From Poriferisodalis sp965221195 (GTDB taxonomy: Bacteria; Actinomycetota; Acidimicrobiia; Acidimicrobiales; Poriferisodalaceae): a stretch of DNA of 64,000 bases. The translations under genes were made by a program, and so were the position numbers. How positions within the stretch are numbered: position 1 is the stretch's first letter; every line of letters begins with the position of its first letter. The notes under the pieces were generated by a model that worked only from the letters and a program-made list of their open reading frames with translations, did no database searches and was not told where the DNA came from. Of this stretch, positions 18,635 through 27,686 are shown one piece after another. The stretch lies in assembly GCA_965221195.1 (NCBI GenBank), contig OZ244864.1, forward strand, positions 2,628,875 through 2,692,874, given 5' to 3'.

Positions 18635-21541
18635 TTAGGAGACGCGTGCGATCTCGCGCTCGGTGTAGGTCTCGATCACATCGCCTTCTTTGAGGTCAGT
18701 GAAATCGCTCAGCCCTATGCCGCATTCCATGCCTGCGGTCACCTCAGCGACATCGTCTTGGAAGTGGCGCAGCGAAGAAACCGAGCCTTTCCAAATGATC
18801 GTGCCTTCTCGCAAGAATCGAACCTGCGCGCCGCTACGCACGTTGCCGTGCTCCACCACGCAACCGGCTACCGGACCCACACCGGAGATGCGGAACACTT
18901 GGCGCACCTGCGCTTCGCCCACCACGATCTCCTCAAATTCAGGTTCGAGCAGCCCGACCATGGCGTTGCGCACATCGGAGATGAGGTCATAGATGATCTC
19001 ATACAGACGCATCTCGACGTTCTCGGCCTCGGCTGACTGGCGCGCATTTCGGTCGGGTCGCACGTTGAAGCCGATAACGGTGGCCTCTGATGCCGCCGCA
19101 AGCTGCACATCGTTCTCATTGATCCCTCCGACGCCTCGGCTGACGAAGCTGAGCTTGACATCGTCGCGTTCAAGCTTGCGCAGGCTGTCGGTCACCGCTT
19201 CGAGCGACCCGTGAACATCAGCCTTCAACACGAGATTGAGGGTGGCGGTCTCGCCCGCCTGCACCTGTTTGAAGATGTCCTCAAGCTTCGTTCCGCCGCC
19301 GCTGGCACCAGCCGCACCAGCCAAGCTGGCTTGACGCTGCCAGTGCTCGCGGGTGTCGGCCACTTTGCCAGCGGTCTTCTCGTCGGGCGCCACGACGAAC
19401 AAATCGCCGGCCCGGGCTACTTCGCCCAAGCCGACCACTTCCACCGGCACAGACGGGCCTGCTTCGGTGATCGGGTTGCCGCGATCGTCTGTCATGGCAC
19501 GCACCCGGCCCCAAGCAGCGCCCGCGACCATCGGCTCTCCAACAGCCAGCGTGCCTCGTTGCACTACCACCGTGGCAACAGGGCCGCGACCACGATCCAA
19601 ATGCGCTTCAAGGACGATGCCGACAGCACGTCCGGTCGGATCCGCAGTGAGTTCCTCAAGTTCGGCAACGAGCAAGATCTGATCGAGCAGTTCGTCGATG
19701 CCCTCACCGGTCATTGCCGAAACTGCAACGGTGATTATCTCGCCGCCGTACGCCTCAGGGACCAGACCTCGTTCAGCTAGCTGAGCGCGCACGCGTTCAG
19801 CATCGGCACCAGGTCGGTCCATCTTGTTGATTGCAACGATTATCGGCACGTCTGCTGCGCGTGCGTGGTCGATGGCTTCAGCCGTCTGCGGCATGACTCC
19901 ATCGTCGGCTGCGACCACCAACACCACCACATCGGTGGCTTGGGCTCCTCGAGCACGCATGGCAGTGAAGGCCTCGTGGCCGGGAGTGTCGATAAACGTG
20001 ATCGCAGAGTCGCCCCGCTGGGTCTGGTACGCCCCAATGTGCTGAGTGATGCCGCCTGCCTCGCCCTCTGCGACGTTGGACGCACGGATACGGTCAAGCA
20101 GCAGTGTCTTGCCGTGGTCTACGTGGCCCATGACAGTGACCACGGGCGGACGTGTGTGCCCGTCGCCTTGCGTGAGATCGACCTCAAGTGCGCGCAGCAG
20201 CTCTTCTTCTTGCTCGGCACCTGGTTCAGTTATGCGAACTTCTGCTCCCAGCTCAGCAGCGAAGAGTTCGATCATGTCGTCGCTGAGCGACTGCGTTGCA
20301 GTCACCATCTCGCCCTGCTGCAGCAAAAAGCGCACGATGTCAGCGGCAGATCGATTCAATCGGGACGCAACATCTTGCGCTGTGGAACCGCGCTCAATAA
20401 CGATCTCGCCTTGGGGAACCGGTGCATCCACTGGCGTGTAGGCAGTCAGCTGCTGCGGCTGAAGTTCTTCACGCTGGCGACGGCGACGCCGACGCGGCCG
20501 GCCGCGTCCCCTTGGCGGGGCACCCCGCGGTCCGCCAGGACGACCACCGGGGGGCCCAGAGGGACGTCCCGGTGCGGCTCCTAGATGAGGGCGCGCAGCA
20601 GCAGGCGCTGCGCTGCGATTCGGTCGCTCACTGCCGCTTGTTGCCGGTCGGCGGAATCCTCCAGGTGGCCCGGTTCGGTACGGACCATCCGACCGCGCGG
20701 ATGTGCGCGGCGGACCCGGTGGAGGCGGGATCGGCTTGCCGGATCCTGACCGTGGTGCAGACGGTGGAGGGGGGATGGGACGGCCGTCAGTTGCCTGCGG
20801 CGGCGCGGGCATGCGGGGAGGCGAAGGCAGGTCTGGCTCGACTGGATCTGAAGGCGCCACCGGAACCGACGGAGCCGACGGCACCGAAGGCTCTTCGAGA
20901 CGCGCTGCGGTCCGCTGCGGCAAAACAGGACGCGCCGACTCGTTGCCGCTTGACGTGACGAGGCGTTTAGGTGGGGGCAAATCAGGCAGGGGCACCCCAG
21001 CAGGAGCGGGTGCAGCTTCGCTTGAGCCAGCCGCAGGCCGCGCCTTGTGGACAGGCGCCTCGGCTGGCACCTCAGCAGCAGGAGCAGTCAACGGCTCAGG
21101 GCTGCCCAGAGGCGGTTCGGCCGCAGCAGGTCTACGGGCCGGAGGAGTAGTTGTAGGACCTCTAGGGCTCGGAGTCGTGCCAGCTCGCCGTGTACCGGGT
21201 GCTCCCGTTCTGGGTACTCCTAGGGGCCGAGTGGAGCGCTCGGGCGGCCGCGCAGGCAGTTTGCGCACTGGGGGTGCTGGGTCGGCCTTGTTAGCCGGGG
21301 CCGCTGCGCCGGCCTTGTTAGCTGGGGCCGCTGCGCCGGCCTTGGGAAGCTCAGGAGGCGACTCGGTGCGAATCAGTCCCTCGCGCGCCGCCTTGCGCCG
21401 GACACGGTCTGCTTGAGCATCTTCCATGCTGGAGGAGTGCGTCTTCACCCCGATGCCCAGCGACTCGCACACGTCGAGCACCTCGGTGAGCGTTATGCCC
21501 AGCTCTTTGGAGAGCTCGTGTACACGGACTTTTTTCGGCAA
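18635..21541 (-). CDS. infB: Translation initiation factor IF-2
   Basis: 968 residues; GTPase that places initiator tRNA on the 30S subunit. An N-terminal IF2-N helix bundle (KKVRVHELSKELGIT) is followed by about 300 residues of Pro/Ala/Gly/Arg-rich linker, including a 27-base tandem duplication (AGAAAPANK) and a GRPRRRRRR basic patch. The G domain has GHVDHGKT near residue 472, DTPGHE and NKMD, then domains II-IV with the C2 tRNA-binding region. The long linker is typical of actinobacteria. It lies 78 bases after nusA; no ylxR was seen between them. Confidence 0.96.
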   Translation of the reverse strand: MPKKVRVHELSKELGITLTEVLDVCESLGIGVKTHSSSMEDAQADRVRRKAAREGLIRTESPPELPKAGAAAPANKAGAAAPANKADPAPPVRKLPARPPERSTRPLGVPRTGAPGTRRAGTTPSPRGPTTTPPARRPAAAEPPLGSPEPLTAPAAEVPAEAPVHKARPAAGSSEAAPAPAGVPLPDLPPPKRLVTSSGNESARPVLPQRTAARLEEPSVPSAPSVPVAPSDPVEPDLPSPPRMPAPPQATDGRPIPPPPSAPRSGSGKPIPPPPGPPRTSARSDGPYRTGPPGGFRRPATSGSERPNRSAAPAAARPHLGAAPGRPSGPPGGRPGGPRGAPPRGRGRPRRRRRRQREELQPQQLTAYTPVDAPVPQGEIVIERGSTAQDVASRLNRSAADIVRFLLQQGEMVTATQSLSDDMIELFAAELGAEVRITEPGAEQEEELLRALEVDLTQGDGHTRPPVVTVMGHVDHGKTLLLDRIRASNVAEGEAGGITQHIGAYQTQRGDSAITFIDTPGHEAFTAMRARGAQATDVVVLVVAADDGVMPQTAEAIDHARAADVPIIVAINKMDRPGADAERVRAQLAERGLVPEAYGGEIITVAVSAMTGEGIDELLDQILLVAELEELTADPTGRAVGIVLEAHLDRGRGPVATVVVQRGTLAVGEPMVAGAAWGRVRAMTDDRGNPITEAGPSVPVEVVGLGEVARAGDLFVVAPDEKTAGKVADTREHWQRQASLAGAAGASGGGTKLEDIFKQVQAGETATLNLVLKADVHGSLEAVTDSLRKLERDDVKLSFVSRGVGGINENDVQLAAASEATVIGFNVRPDRNARQSAEAENVEMRLYEIIYDLISDVRNAMVGLLEPEFEEIVVGEAQVRQVFRISGVGPVAGCVVEHGNVRSGAQVRFLREGTIIWKGSVSSLRHFQDDVAEVTAGMECGIGLSDFTDLKEGDVIETYTEREIARVS
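21284..21337. repeat. Tandem duplication, 2 x 27 bp, in infB
   Basis: Two abutting 27-base copies beginning GGCCTTGTTAGC, with one or two differences, encode the doubled AGAAAPANK in the IF-2 linker. Confidence 0.85.
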
Positions 21542-21619
21542 GCGGTCGTTCTTTCTGTGGGGATACTGTGAAGGGTCCAGCGGGGTTGACGAAACGTAGC
21601 GGGGACGCGACGAAGCCGA

Positions 21620-22909
21620 TCATCGGTCCGCGGACGTCACCGAATCCGATCTAAGGGTACCGGGGTCAACGGGGGCCTCAGCAAAAGCCGCCGGCTGGAC
21701 AGTCTCAGGCTGGACAGTCTCAGGCTCCACAACCGCTTCAGGCGCAGCGTCGGCAGAAACGCCGTTGGGAGTGTCATCGGCGGACTCTGTGAGTTCGGCC
21801 TGCTCGGCAGCGGCTTCGGACCACTGCCCAGCAGTGATTGCTTCGCTGCCGTCGGCCGGAACCCATGTTTGCTCGCCTGTCTCAGCGTCGGTCACCCATT
21901 CGCCCTCGGCCCATTCCTCCCCGCCGTAGCCGGCTTCTTCTTCGGCGACCTGCGTCTCGCTCTTGATGTCAATGCGCCAACCGGTGAGCCGGGCGGCCAA
22001 GCGAGCGTTCTGACCCTCACGGCCAATCGCCAAAGACAACTGATGATCGGGCACGACCACCTCTGCCACGCCTTCGTCGGAGTGAAAGCGAACTTCGCGG
22101 ACCCTCGCCGGGGATAGTGCTTTGGCCACGAAATCGTGCAAGTCGTCGGAGAACGGGACAATGTCAATCTTCTCGCCCCGCAGCTCGTTCACCACTTGGC
22201 GAACGCGGCTGCCCCGCGCGCCTACGCACGCCCCGACCGGATCAATGTTGGGGTCATTTGACCACACCGCAATCTTGGTCCGATGCCCGGGCTCGCGGGC
22301 ACACGCCTTCAGCTCTACGACACCATCAGAGATCTCAGGAACTTCCAGCTTGAACAGCTCGCGGATCAGCCCCGGATGCGTGCGGGACACAACAATCTGC
22401 GGACCCTTGGCCGTCTTACGCACCTCAACGATGTATGCCTTGAGACGGCTGTTCGGCTCGGGCCGCTCGTAGGGAACCTGCTCGGATTGAGGCAGCAGTG
22501 CCTCAACGCGGCCGAGGTCCAGCAGGGTGTAGCGCGCATCGTTTTGCTGGATGATGCCGGTAACGATGTCGCCCTCGCGCCCCGCGTACTCGTCGTACTT
22601 CATGTCGCGCTCAACTTCGCGGATGCGCTGGCTGAGCACTTGACGAACAGTCTGAGCGACGATCCGGCCCAAGTCATGGGGCGTGTCGTCCCACTCGCGT
22701 ATCACGTTGCCGAACTCGTCAACTTCCTGCGCGTACACGGTGATGTTGAATGACTCGTCAATGATGACGTAAGCCTGCTCAGCGGCACCCTCACGACGCT
22801 TGTAAGCCGACTCGAGACCGTTCGCTACCGCCTCAAGAAGCACGTCAGTAGCCATGCCCTTCTCGGCGGCGAGTGCCTGGAGAGCTTCCATGATCTCTGG
22901 GCTATTCAT
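21620..22909 (-). CDS. nusA: Transcription termination/antitermination factor NusA
   Basis: 429 residues; binds RNA polymerase and nascent RNA. Order: NusA N-terminal domain (MNSPEIMEALQALAAEKG), S1 domain (GREGDIVTGIIQQNDARYTLLDLG), KH1/KH2 (GACVGARGSRVRQVVNELRGEKIDIV; AIGREGQNARLAARLTGW). A 100-residue acidic tail ends with a doubled PETVQ. ATG at 22907-22909 overlaps the rimP stop by 8 bases. A longer frame to 23002 is rejected because it runs deep into rimP. Confidence 0.96.
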   Translation of the reverse strand: MNSPEIMEALQALAAEKGMATDVLLEAVANGLESAYKRREGAAEQAYVIIDESFNITVYAQEVDEFGNVIREWDDTPHDLGRIVAQTVRQVLSQRIREVERDMKYDEYAGREGDIVTGIIQQNDARYTLLDLGRVEALLPQSEQVPYERPEPNSRLKAYIVEVRKTAKGPQIVVSRTHPGLIRELFKLEVPEISDGVVELKACAREPGHRTKIAVWSNDPNIDPVGACVGARGSRVRQVVNELRGEKIDIVPFSDDLHDFVAKALSPARVREVRFHSDEGVAEVVVPDHQLSLAIGREGQNARLAARLTGWRIDIKSETQVAEEEAGYGGEEWAEGEWVTDAETGEQTWVPADGSEAITAGQWSEAAAEQAELTESADDTPNGVSADAAPEAVVEPETVQPETVQPAAFAEAPVDPGTLRSDSVTSADR

Positions 22910-23618
22910 CGTCGCTGCCTCTCTCTCTAGTTGTGCGTCCAGACTTGCCGCTTGCACCGTCGGCAGGCACGGACGGCTTCGACTGTCGCGCTCCCCACTC
23001 AAACGTGGTACGCGCCTTGGAGATGTCTTGATACGGCACCGTCACTGGCTGGCCGGCCGATCCCAACGGCGTCTGCTCAGAGCCGCCGGCACCTAAGGAC
23101 AGTTCTTCGACTAGCACGGAGACTCCCTCAACATCGGCGCGGACGATCTCGCCGACGATGCGTCGTCGTGGTGGCCCGGTGGTGCGGATCACGACCCGCT
23201 CGCCGACGGCACCCGCAAAATGCTCTGGGCGCAGCAGCTTGCGCTCAAGGCCGGGACTGGAGACTTCAAGCACATAGCGGCCTTCGATGATGTCTGCGGC
23301 GTCGAGTTCTGCTGACAGCCGCCGACTGAGTCGGCTGAGTACATCAATGCCGACTGTGCCGCCGACAGCAGCGGAGGCCAGCACTACTAGTGTCCCGCCC
23401 CGCCATTGCACGTCGTACAACGCACAACCGACCTCCTCGGCCAAAGGACCAACAAGCTCCGCAATGGTTGACGGGTGAGCGTCGTGGTGGCTGTGCTCGG
23501 ATTTACGCGGAGCGTCGGACTCAGACTCGAACTCGGGGCTCAGGCTGGCTTCGCTGACACTTGACTGGGTTGCACCAAGAGCACTAAGAGCGCGCAAAGC
23601 GGGAGCGGTGTCCGTCAT
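22902..23618 (-). CDS. rimP: Ribosome maturation factor RimP
   Basis: 238 residues; assists 30S maturation. The core starts near residue 50 (AELVGPLAEEVGCALYDVQW) and includes DVLSRLSRRLSAELDAADII and YVLEVSSPGLERKLLRPEHF, the family signature. N- and C-terminal extensions are polar and probably disordered. The ATG at 23616-23618 follows AGGAGGTTGTG, a strong ribosome-binding site that decides this start over an upstream frame to 23948. rimP-nusA-infB-rbfA-truB-ribF is the usual operon. Confidence 0.92.
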   Translation of the reverse strand: MTDTAPALRALSALGATQSSVSEASLSPEFESESDAPRKSEHSHHDAHPSTIAELVGPLAEEVGCALYDVQWRGGTLVVLASAAVGGTVGIDVLSRLSRRLSAELDAADIIEGRYVLEVSSPGLERKLLRPEHFAGAVGERVVIRTTGPPRRRIVGEIVRADVEGVSVLVEELSLGAGGSEQTPLGSAGQPVTVPYQDISKARTTFEWGARQSKPSVPADGASGKSGRTTRERGSDDE

Positions 23619-23805
23619 CACAACCTCCCTGTCTGCTTCGCAGCGACGGCCTTGAGGCCACGCACACCAAAACGCTTGCATTGCAGGCGCATGCACAGAA
23701 CCCATGACCAGCCGAGACTGTCTTGAGCGCCTTACGCTACCAGTGAACCCACAGAGTCCAGATGCCCAGATGCCCAAGTGCACAGACGCCCAGGCGCACA
23801 GAGGG

Positions 23806-25116
23806 CTATCGGCGTTGAATGAGGGCGATTCTTTCGGCTGCGTTATTGATGTCGTCGCCTTGTGCTCCGATAAGCGCTGCACGGTCAGCCTCAGCCGCGT
23901 CGGCAGCACCCGCCTCAGCTTGCGCGAGCGCTGCGTCAACTCCATCATCCGCCACGATCTGGGCCCACTTCACGAGCGCTGCGACCATGTCGTCCTCAGG
24001 CACAACCGCCACCACCTGCCCTTTGACAAACAAATGCCCGCGAGCGCGTCCCGCGGCGATACCCAAATCGGCGCTGCGCGCCTCGCCTGGACCGTTCACC
24101 ACGCATCCCATCACTGCGACTTGCACCGGCAGTTCGCGTTCGGCGAACGCCGCTTGGGCTTGTTGCGCAACAGCGATCACGTCAACCTCAGCGCGTCCGC
24201 AAGAAGGGCAAGCGACAAGATCGATGCCGGTCCGCTCTCGCAGCCCCAGCGCTTCGAGCAGTTGTCGACCAGCAGCAGCCTCTTCGACCGGGTCGGCGGT
24301 CAGGCTGTAGCGGATTGTGTCGCCGATGCCCTCGTTCAGCAAGGTCGCAATGCCCGCCGTGGCCTTGATCAGCCCACCCGGTGGAGGTCCGGCTTCGGTG
24401 ACACCGAGATGGAGCGGGAAGTCAACTTCGTCGGCGAGCATCCGGTAGGACTCCACCATCAAAGTCACATCGCTGGCCTTCACCGAGATCTTGACATCGT
24501 CAAAGCCCACTTCTTTGAAATATCCAAGCTCGCGCTTGGCCGACTCCACTAACGCTGTGGGAGTCATGCCGTAACGGGCTTCTACATCAGGGTCAAGCGA
24601 GCCGCCGTTGACACCGATGCGTATCGGAACACCGCGATCGCGGGCTTCGGTGGCCACTGCTCGTATCTGATCCGGCTTTCTGATATTGCCGGGATTCAGC
24701 CGCAGGCAGGCCACCCCGGCGTCAAGCGCTCCCAGAGCGAGCCGGTATTGGAAGTGGATGTCGGCCACCAGCGGAACTGGCGAGCGAGGAACTATCTGAG
24801 CGAGCGCTTCGACAGCAGCGACATCGTTGGCAGTGCAGCGAACGATGTCGGCTCCCGCGCCAGCCAACGCATATATCTGAGCAAGGGTGCCGTCAACATC
24901 GGAGGTCTTGGTGGTTGTCATCGACTGCACCGAGATCGGTGCGTCGCCGCCGACCGCAACAGCGCCAACATGCACCTGCCGTGTGTGGCGTCGCCCATAG
25001 CGTGCGCCCAGGTGGGCCAACCCTGCGGTCAAGCCACCTGCTGGCGCCTGCTCGTGGGTTGGCGGGGTCGCGGCTTGGCCGTTCGGCTCAGTTTCAGAGG
25101 TGTGGGCCGGGCTCAT
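23806..25116 (-). CDS. ispG: 4-hydroxy-3-methylbut-2-en-1-yl diphosphate synthase (flavodoxin)
   Basis: 436 residues; [4Fe-4S] enzyme of the MEP isoprenoid route. Cluster ligands are visible in ACPSCGR near residue 302 and in MGCVVNGPGEA some 35 residues later. The TIM-barrel part has APISVQSMTTTKT and LRLNPGNI. The N-terminal 45 residues and the C-terminal Ala-rich 60 residues are extensions. It follows rseP and dxr, two steps that often travel together (dxr-rseP-ispG). Confidence 0.96.
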   Translation of the reverse strand: MSPAHTSETEPNGQAATPPTHEQAPAGGLTAGLAHLGARYGRRHTRQVHVGAVAVGGDAPISVQSMTTTKTSDVDGTLAQIYALAGAGADIVRCTANDVAAVEALAQIVPRSPVPLVADIHFQYRLALGALDAGVACLRLNPGNIRKPDQIRAVATEARDRGVPIRIGVNGGSLDPDVEARYGMTPTALVESAKRELGYFKEVGFDDVKISVKASDVTLMVESYRMLADEVDFPLHLGVTEAGPPPGGLIKATAGIATLLNEGIGDTIRYSLTADPVEEAAAGRQLLEALGLRERTGIDLVACPSCGRAEVDVIAVAQQAQAAFAERELPVQVAVMGCVVNGPGEARSADLGIAAGRARGHLFVKGQVVAVVPEDDMVAALVKWAQIVADDGVDAALAQAEAGAADAAEADRAALIGAQGDDINNAAERIALIQRR

Positions 25117-25129
25117 GCCGACGATCGTC

Positions 25130-26392
25130 TCACAGGTTGATCGGGTTGGCTATGTCAAGGTACAGCAGGCCCACTGCCAAAAGAACGAGCACGCCGACCA
25201 CTGCAGCCGTCACAGGCGCCAACGCTTGGGGGTCGGTCATGTAGCGCCCGCGGCCCGAACGCTCGCGCCAGCGCTCATAGGTTGCTACAGCAAGGTGGCC
25301 GCCGTCGAACGGGGGCAGCGGCAACATGTTGAACACCCCCAAGAACACGTTCACCAGCGCAAACATGAGCACCCGCTCTGACCAGCCGAGCGACTCGTGC
25401 GAGGCCAAATGGACGATGCCCACCACCGAGACCGGCCGAGTTTGAAGATCGCTGCTAGCCGAAGGATCGCCGGGAGGCGACAAGATGCGGTCAACGACGT
25501 CCCCGATGTTGGAGAACAACGCCCAGATGCCATACACCGAGTCGGCGATTGACCGACCAAGGTCTCCTGCCGCCCGAACTGTTGCCAAAGGCAAACCGAC
25601 CGTCTCGTAGTTGACGGCCCCTGCGGCGCGCACGCCCAAAAACCCCGACCCCGTCTGGGGGTGGGCTGTGAGTGTTACCTGAGAGGTGAAGATGTCGTCG
25701 TTTCGCGCGATGTCTAGCTGCACCTGCTCGCCGGGTCGTGACTGCACTTGGGCCGTGAATGACTCCCAGTCTTGAGTGTCTGCGCCATTTACGGCCACGA
25801 TTCGATCGCCGACTTCGATGCCAGCGACACTCGCAGGAGTGGCCACGCCGTCGGACATCGCAACAACTTCGGCAACCTGCCAGCGATCTTCGTCAAGAAC
25901 CGGGGCGCCGAAAACGGCATGCAAAGCAGCGAATGCGACCAGCGCCATCAGCAGATGCATGAGCGAACCTGCCGACACCACCAACGCCCGACGCGGGTAA
26001 CTCTTCACCCGAAAGGCTCGGCTCTCATCGGACGGATCGACTACATCGTCCCGCGACATTCCGATGATGCGAACGTAAGCGCCCAGTGGCAATGCCCGCA
26101 GGCCGTAAGCCGTCTCGCCCCGCTGAAAGCCCCACAGCTTGGGGCCGAACCCCAAAAAGAAATCGGTGACTTTCATGCCGACAGCACGGGCCGTAACGAA
26201 GTGGCCCAGTTCGTGCATGAACAGCACAACAGCAAGCGCAGTCGCCGCGCCGACCGCAAGCGGGTACAACCACGCCGCCAGCGCCAACATCATGAGCGCC
26301 ACTAGCCAGCCAAAACCGCGCACAACAGGACTCAGCGCCCTCGGGCGCTGTTGCTCTGCCGTCGGGTATTCGTCGGAGGAGTAGCCCTTCAT
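25130..26392 (-). CDS. rseP: RIP site-2 metalloprotease (RseP/Rip1 type)
   Basis: 420 residues; intramembrane zinc protease that cleaves anti-sigma factors and other membrane proteins. The zinc motif HELGH is at residues 60-64 in a membrane helix, a PDZ domain (VAGIEVGDRIVAVNG) occupies the middle, and the third metal ligand is in NMLPLPPFDGGH. At least four membrane helices are seen. It lacks a signal peptide. It starts in an ATGA overlap with the dxr stop. Confidence 0.94.
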   Translation of the reverse strand: MKGYSSDEYPTAEQQRPRALSPVVRGFGWLVALMMLALAAWLYPLAVGAATALAVVLFMHELGHFVTARAVGMKVTDFFLGFGPKLWGFQRGETAYGLRALPLGAYVRIIGMSRDDVVDPSDESRAFRVKSYPRRALVVSAGSLMHLLMALVAFAALHAVFGAPVLDEDRWQVAEVVAMSDGVATPASVAGIEVGDRIVAVNGADTQDWESFTAQVQSRPGEQVQLDIARNDDIFTSQVTLTAHPQTGSGFLGVRAAGAVNYETVGLPLATVRAAGDLGRSIADSVYGIWALFSNIGDVVDRILSPPGDPSASSDLQTRPVSVVGIVHLASHESLGWSERVLMFALVNVFLGVFNMLPLPPFDGGHLAVATYERWRERSGRGRYMTDPQALAPVTAAVVGVLVLLAVGLLYLDIANPINL

Positions 26393-27543
26393 CGGTTTGT
26401 CCTCGTGATGGCATCGGCGGCATGTCGGCGCCCTGCGCTGTCGGCTTCGATGACAGCCTCAACGCTGTCTGCTGCAGCACCGTTGTGACGTGTCATAGCG
26501 TGATCGATGACGCAAGCAATCTCGTTCCACCGCAGGCGCCCGTCCAAAAATGCGGCCACGGCTTCCTCGTTAGCCCCGTTCAGCCATGCCGGCGCAGTGC
26601 CGCCTATTCGACCTGCCTCGTAGGCCAAGTCCAGACATCGAAAGGTGTCGGTATCAGCCAGTTCAAAGGTGAGGCTTCCGAGTTCGGCCCAGTTGACTGC
26701 TCCGAACGGCGTGCCGATGCGATCGGGGTAAGCCAAGGCGTAGCCGATCGGCAGGCGCATATCTGGCAGCGAGAGCTGCGCGATCGTGCTGCCGTCACTG
26801 AATGTGACCATCGAGTGGATCACCGACTGAGGTTGTATGAGAACGTCGATGTTGCTGTAGTCAACGCCGAACAGCTCGTGCGCTTCGATGACTTCGAGTC
26901 CTTTGTTCATGAGCGTTGAGGAATCGACGGTGATCTTGGGGCCCATCGACCAAGTCGGATGCGCCAAAGCGTCGGCTACTGTCACCTCGCAGAGTTCAGC
27001 TTTGCTGGCACCTCGGAACGGGCCTCCGCTGGCTGTGAGGATCAGCCGTTGCGGTGGCGACGGCTGAGAGGCCAAGCATTGATGTATGGCACTGTGCTCG
27101 CTATCGACAGGGATCAGCTCTGCACCGGGCTGAGAACGCAGCGGCTGCACAAGCGGCCCAGCGGCAATCAGGCTTTCCTTGTTCGCCAGCGCCAGTCGCC
27201 GTCCGGCCCGCAGTGCTTCCAGTGTGACGTTCAAGCCAGCAAACCCGACGACACCGTTCACCACAACGTCGGCCGCACCCGCAAGGGCAGCAAATGCGTC
27301 GGGGCCTGCCATCACCTCAATGCCCGCAGGAATCGCCGACTTCAGTTCCGTTGCCAATCTAGGGTCGCCGATGCCTACGACCGCGGGTCGGAATTCTGCG
27401 GCTTGTGCAGCAAGATCGCTAACTGAGAGGCGCGCAGCTAGTGCCGTCACTTGGAAACGTTCCGGCTCGGCGCGCACTACATCAAGTGTCTGGGTGCCGA
27501 TCGAACCGGTAGAGCCGAGCACTGCGACGGTTGTCGCTGTCAT
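26389..27543 (-). CDS. dxr: 1-deoxy-D-xylulose-5-phosphate reductoisomerase
   Basis: 384 residues; the first committed MEP-pathway step, NADPH-dependent. The nucleotide motif GSTGSIGTQTLDV is at the N-terminus, the metal site is in PVDSEHSAIHQC, and TASGGPFRG and DSSTLMNKGLEVIEA are the family's substrate motifs. Its stop overlaps the rseP start by 4 bases. Complete length suggests an active, fosmidomycin-type target enzyme. Confidence 0.96.
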   Translation of the reverse strand: MTATTVAVLGSTGSIGTQTLDVVRAEPERFQVTALAARLSVSDLAAQAAEFRPAVVGIGDPRLATELKSAIPAGIEVMAGPDAFAALAGAADVVVNGVVGFAGLNVTLEALRAGRRLALANKESLIAAGPLVQPLRSQPGAELIPVDSEHSAIHQCLASQPSPPQRLILTASGGPFRGASKAELCEVTVADALAHPTWSMGPKITVDSSTLMNKGLEVIEAHELFGVDYSNIDVLIQPQSVIHSMVTFSDGSTIAQLSLPDMRLPIGYALAYPDRIGTPFGAVNWAELGSLTFELADTDTFRCLDLAYEAGRIGGTAPAWLNGANEEAVAAFLDGRLRWNEIACVIDHAMTRHNGAAADSVEAVIEADSAGRRHAADAITRTNR

Positions 27544-27641
27544 GGAGCTACCGAGTCGTGGGGCTACCGGTGCAGAGAAGCTCTGCGGACCCCAGCACTA
27601 TGCATACGCTCGGTGCATACGCTCGCATCGGCACTGCGCTT

Positions 27642-27686
27642 ACAGGGAAACTGGTCACAGAGAAACTGGTCACAGGGAAACTGGCG
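27642..27686. repeat. Tandem repeat, 3 x 15 bp, at the cdsA 3' end
   Basis: Three abutting 15-base units of ACAG(G/A)GAAACTGGTC span the cdsA stop codon and the gap before dxr, so the repeat encodes the last residues of CdsA. Confidence 0.85.

Noticed and set aside
19865..20584. Long plus-strand open frames opposite infB, and similar ones opposite smc, ftsY and pnp
   Set aside because: High-GC antisense shadows of conserved genes; no motif, start site or ribosome-binding site.
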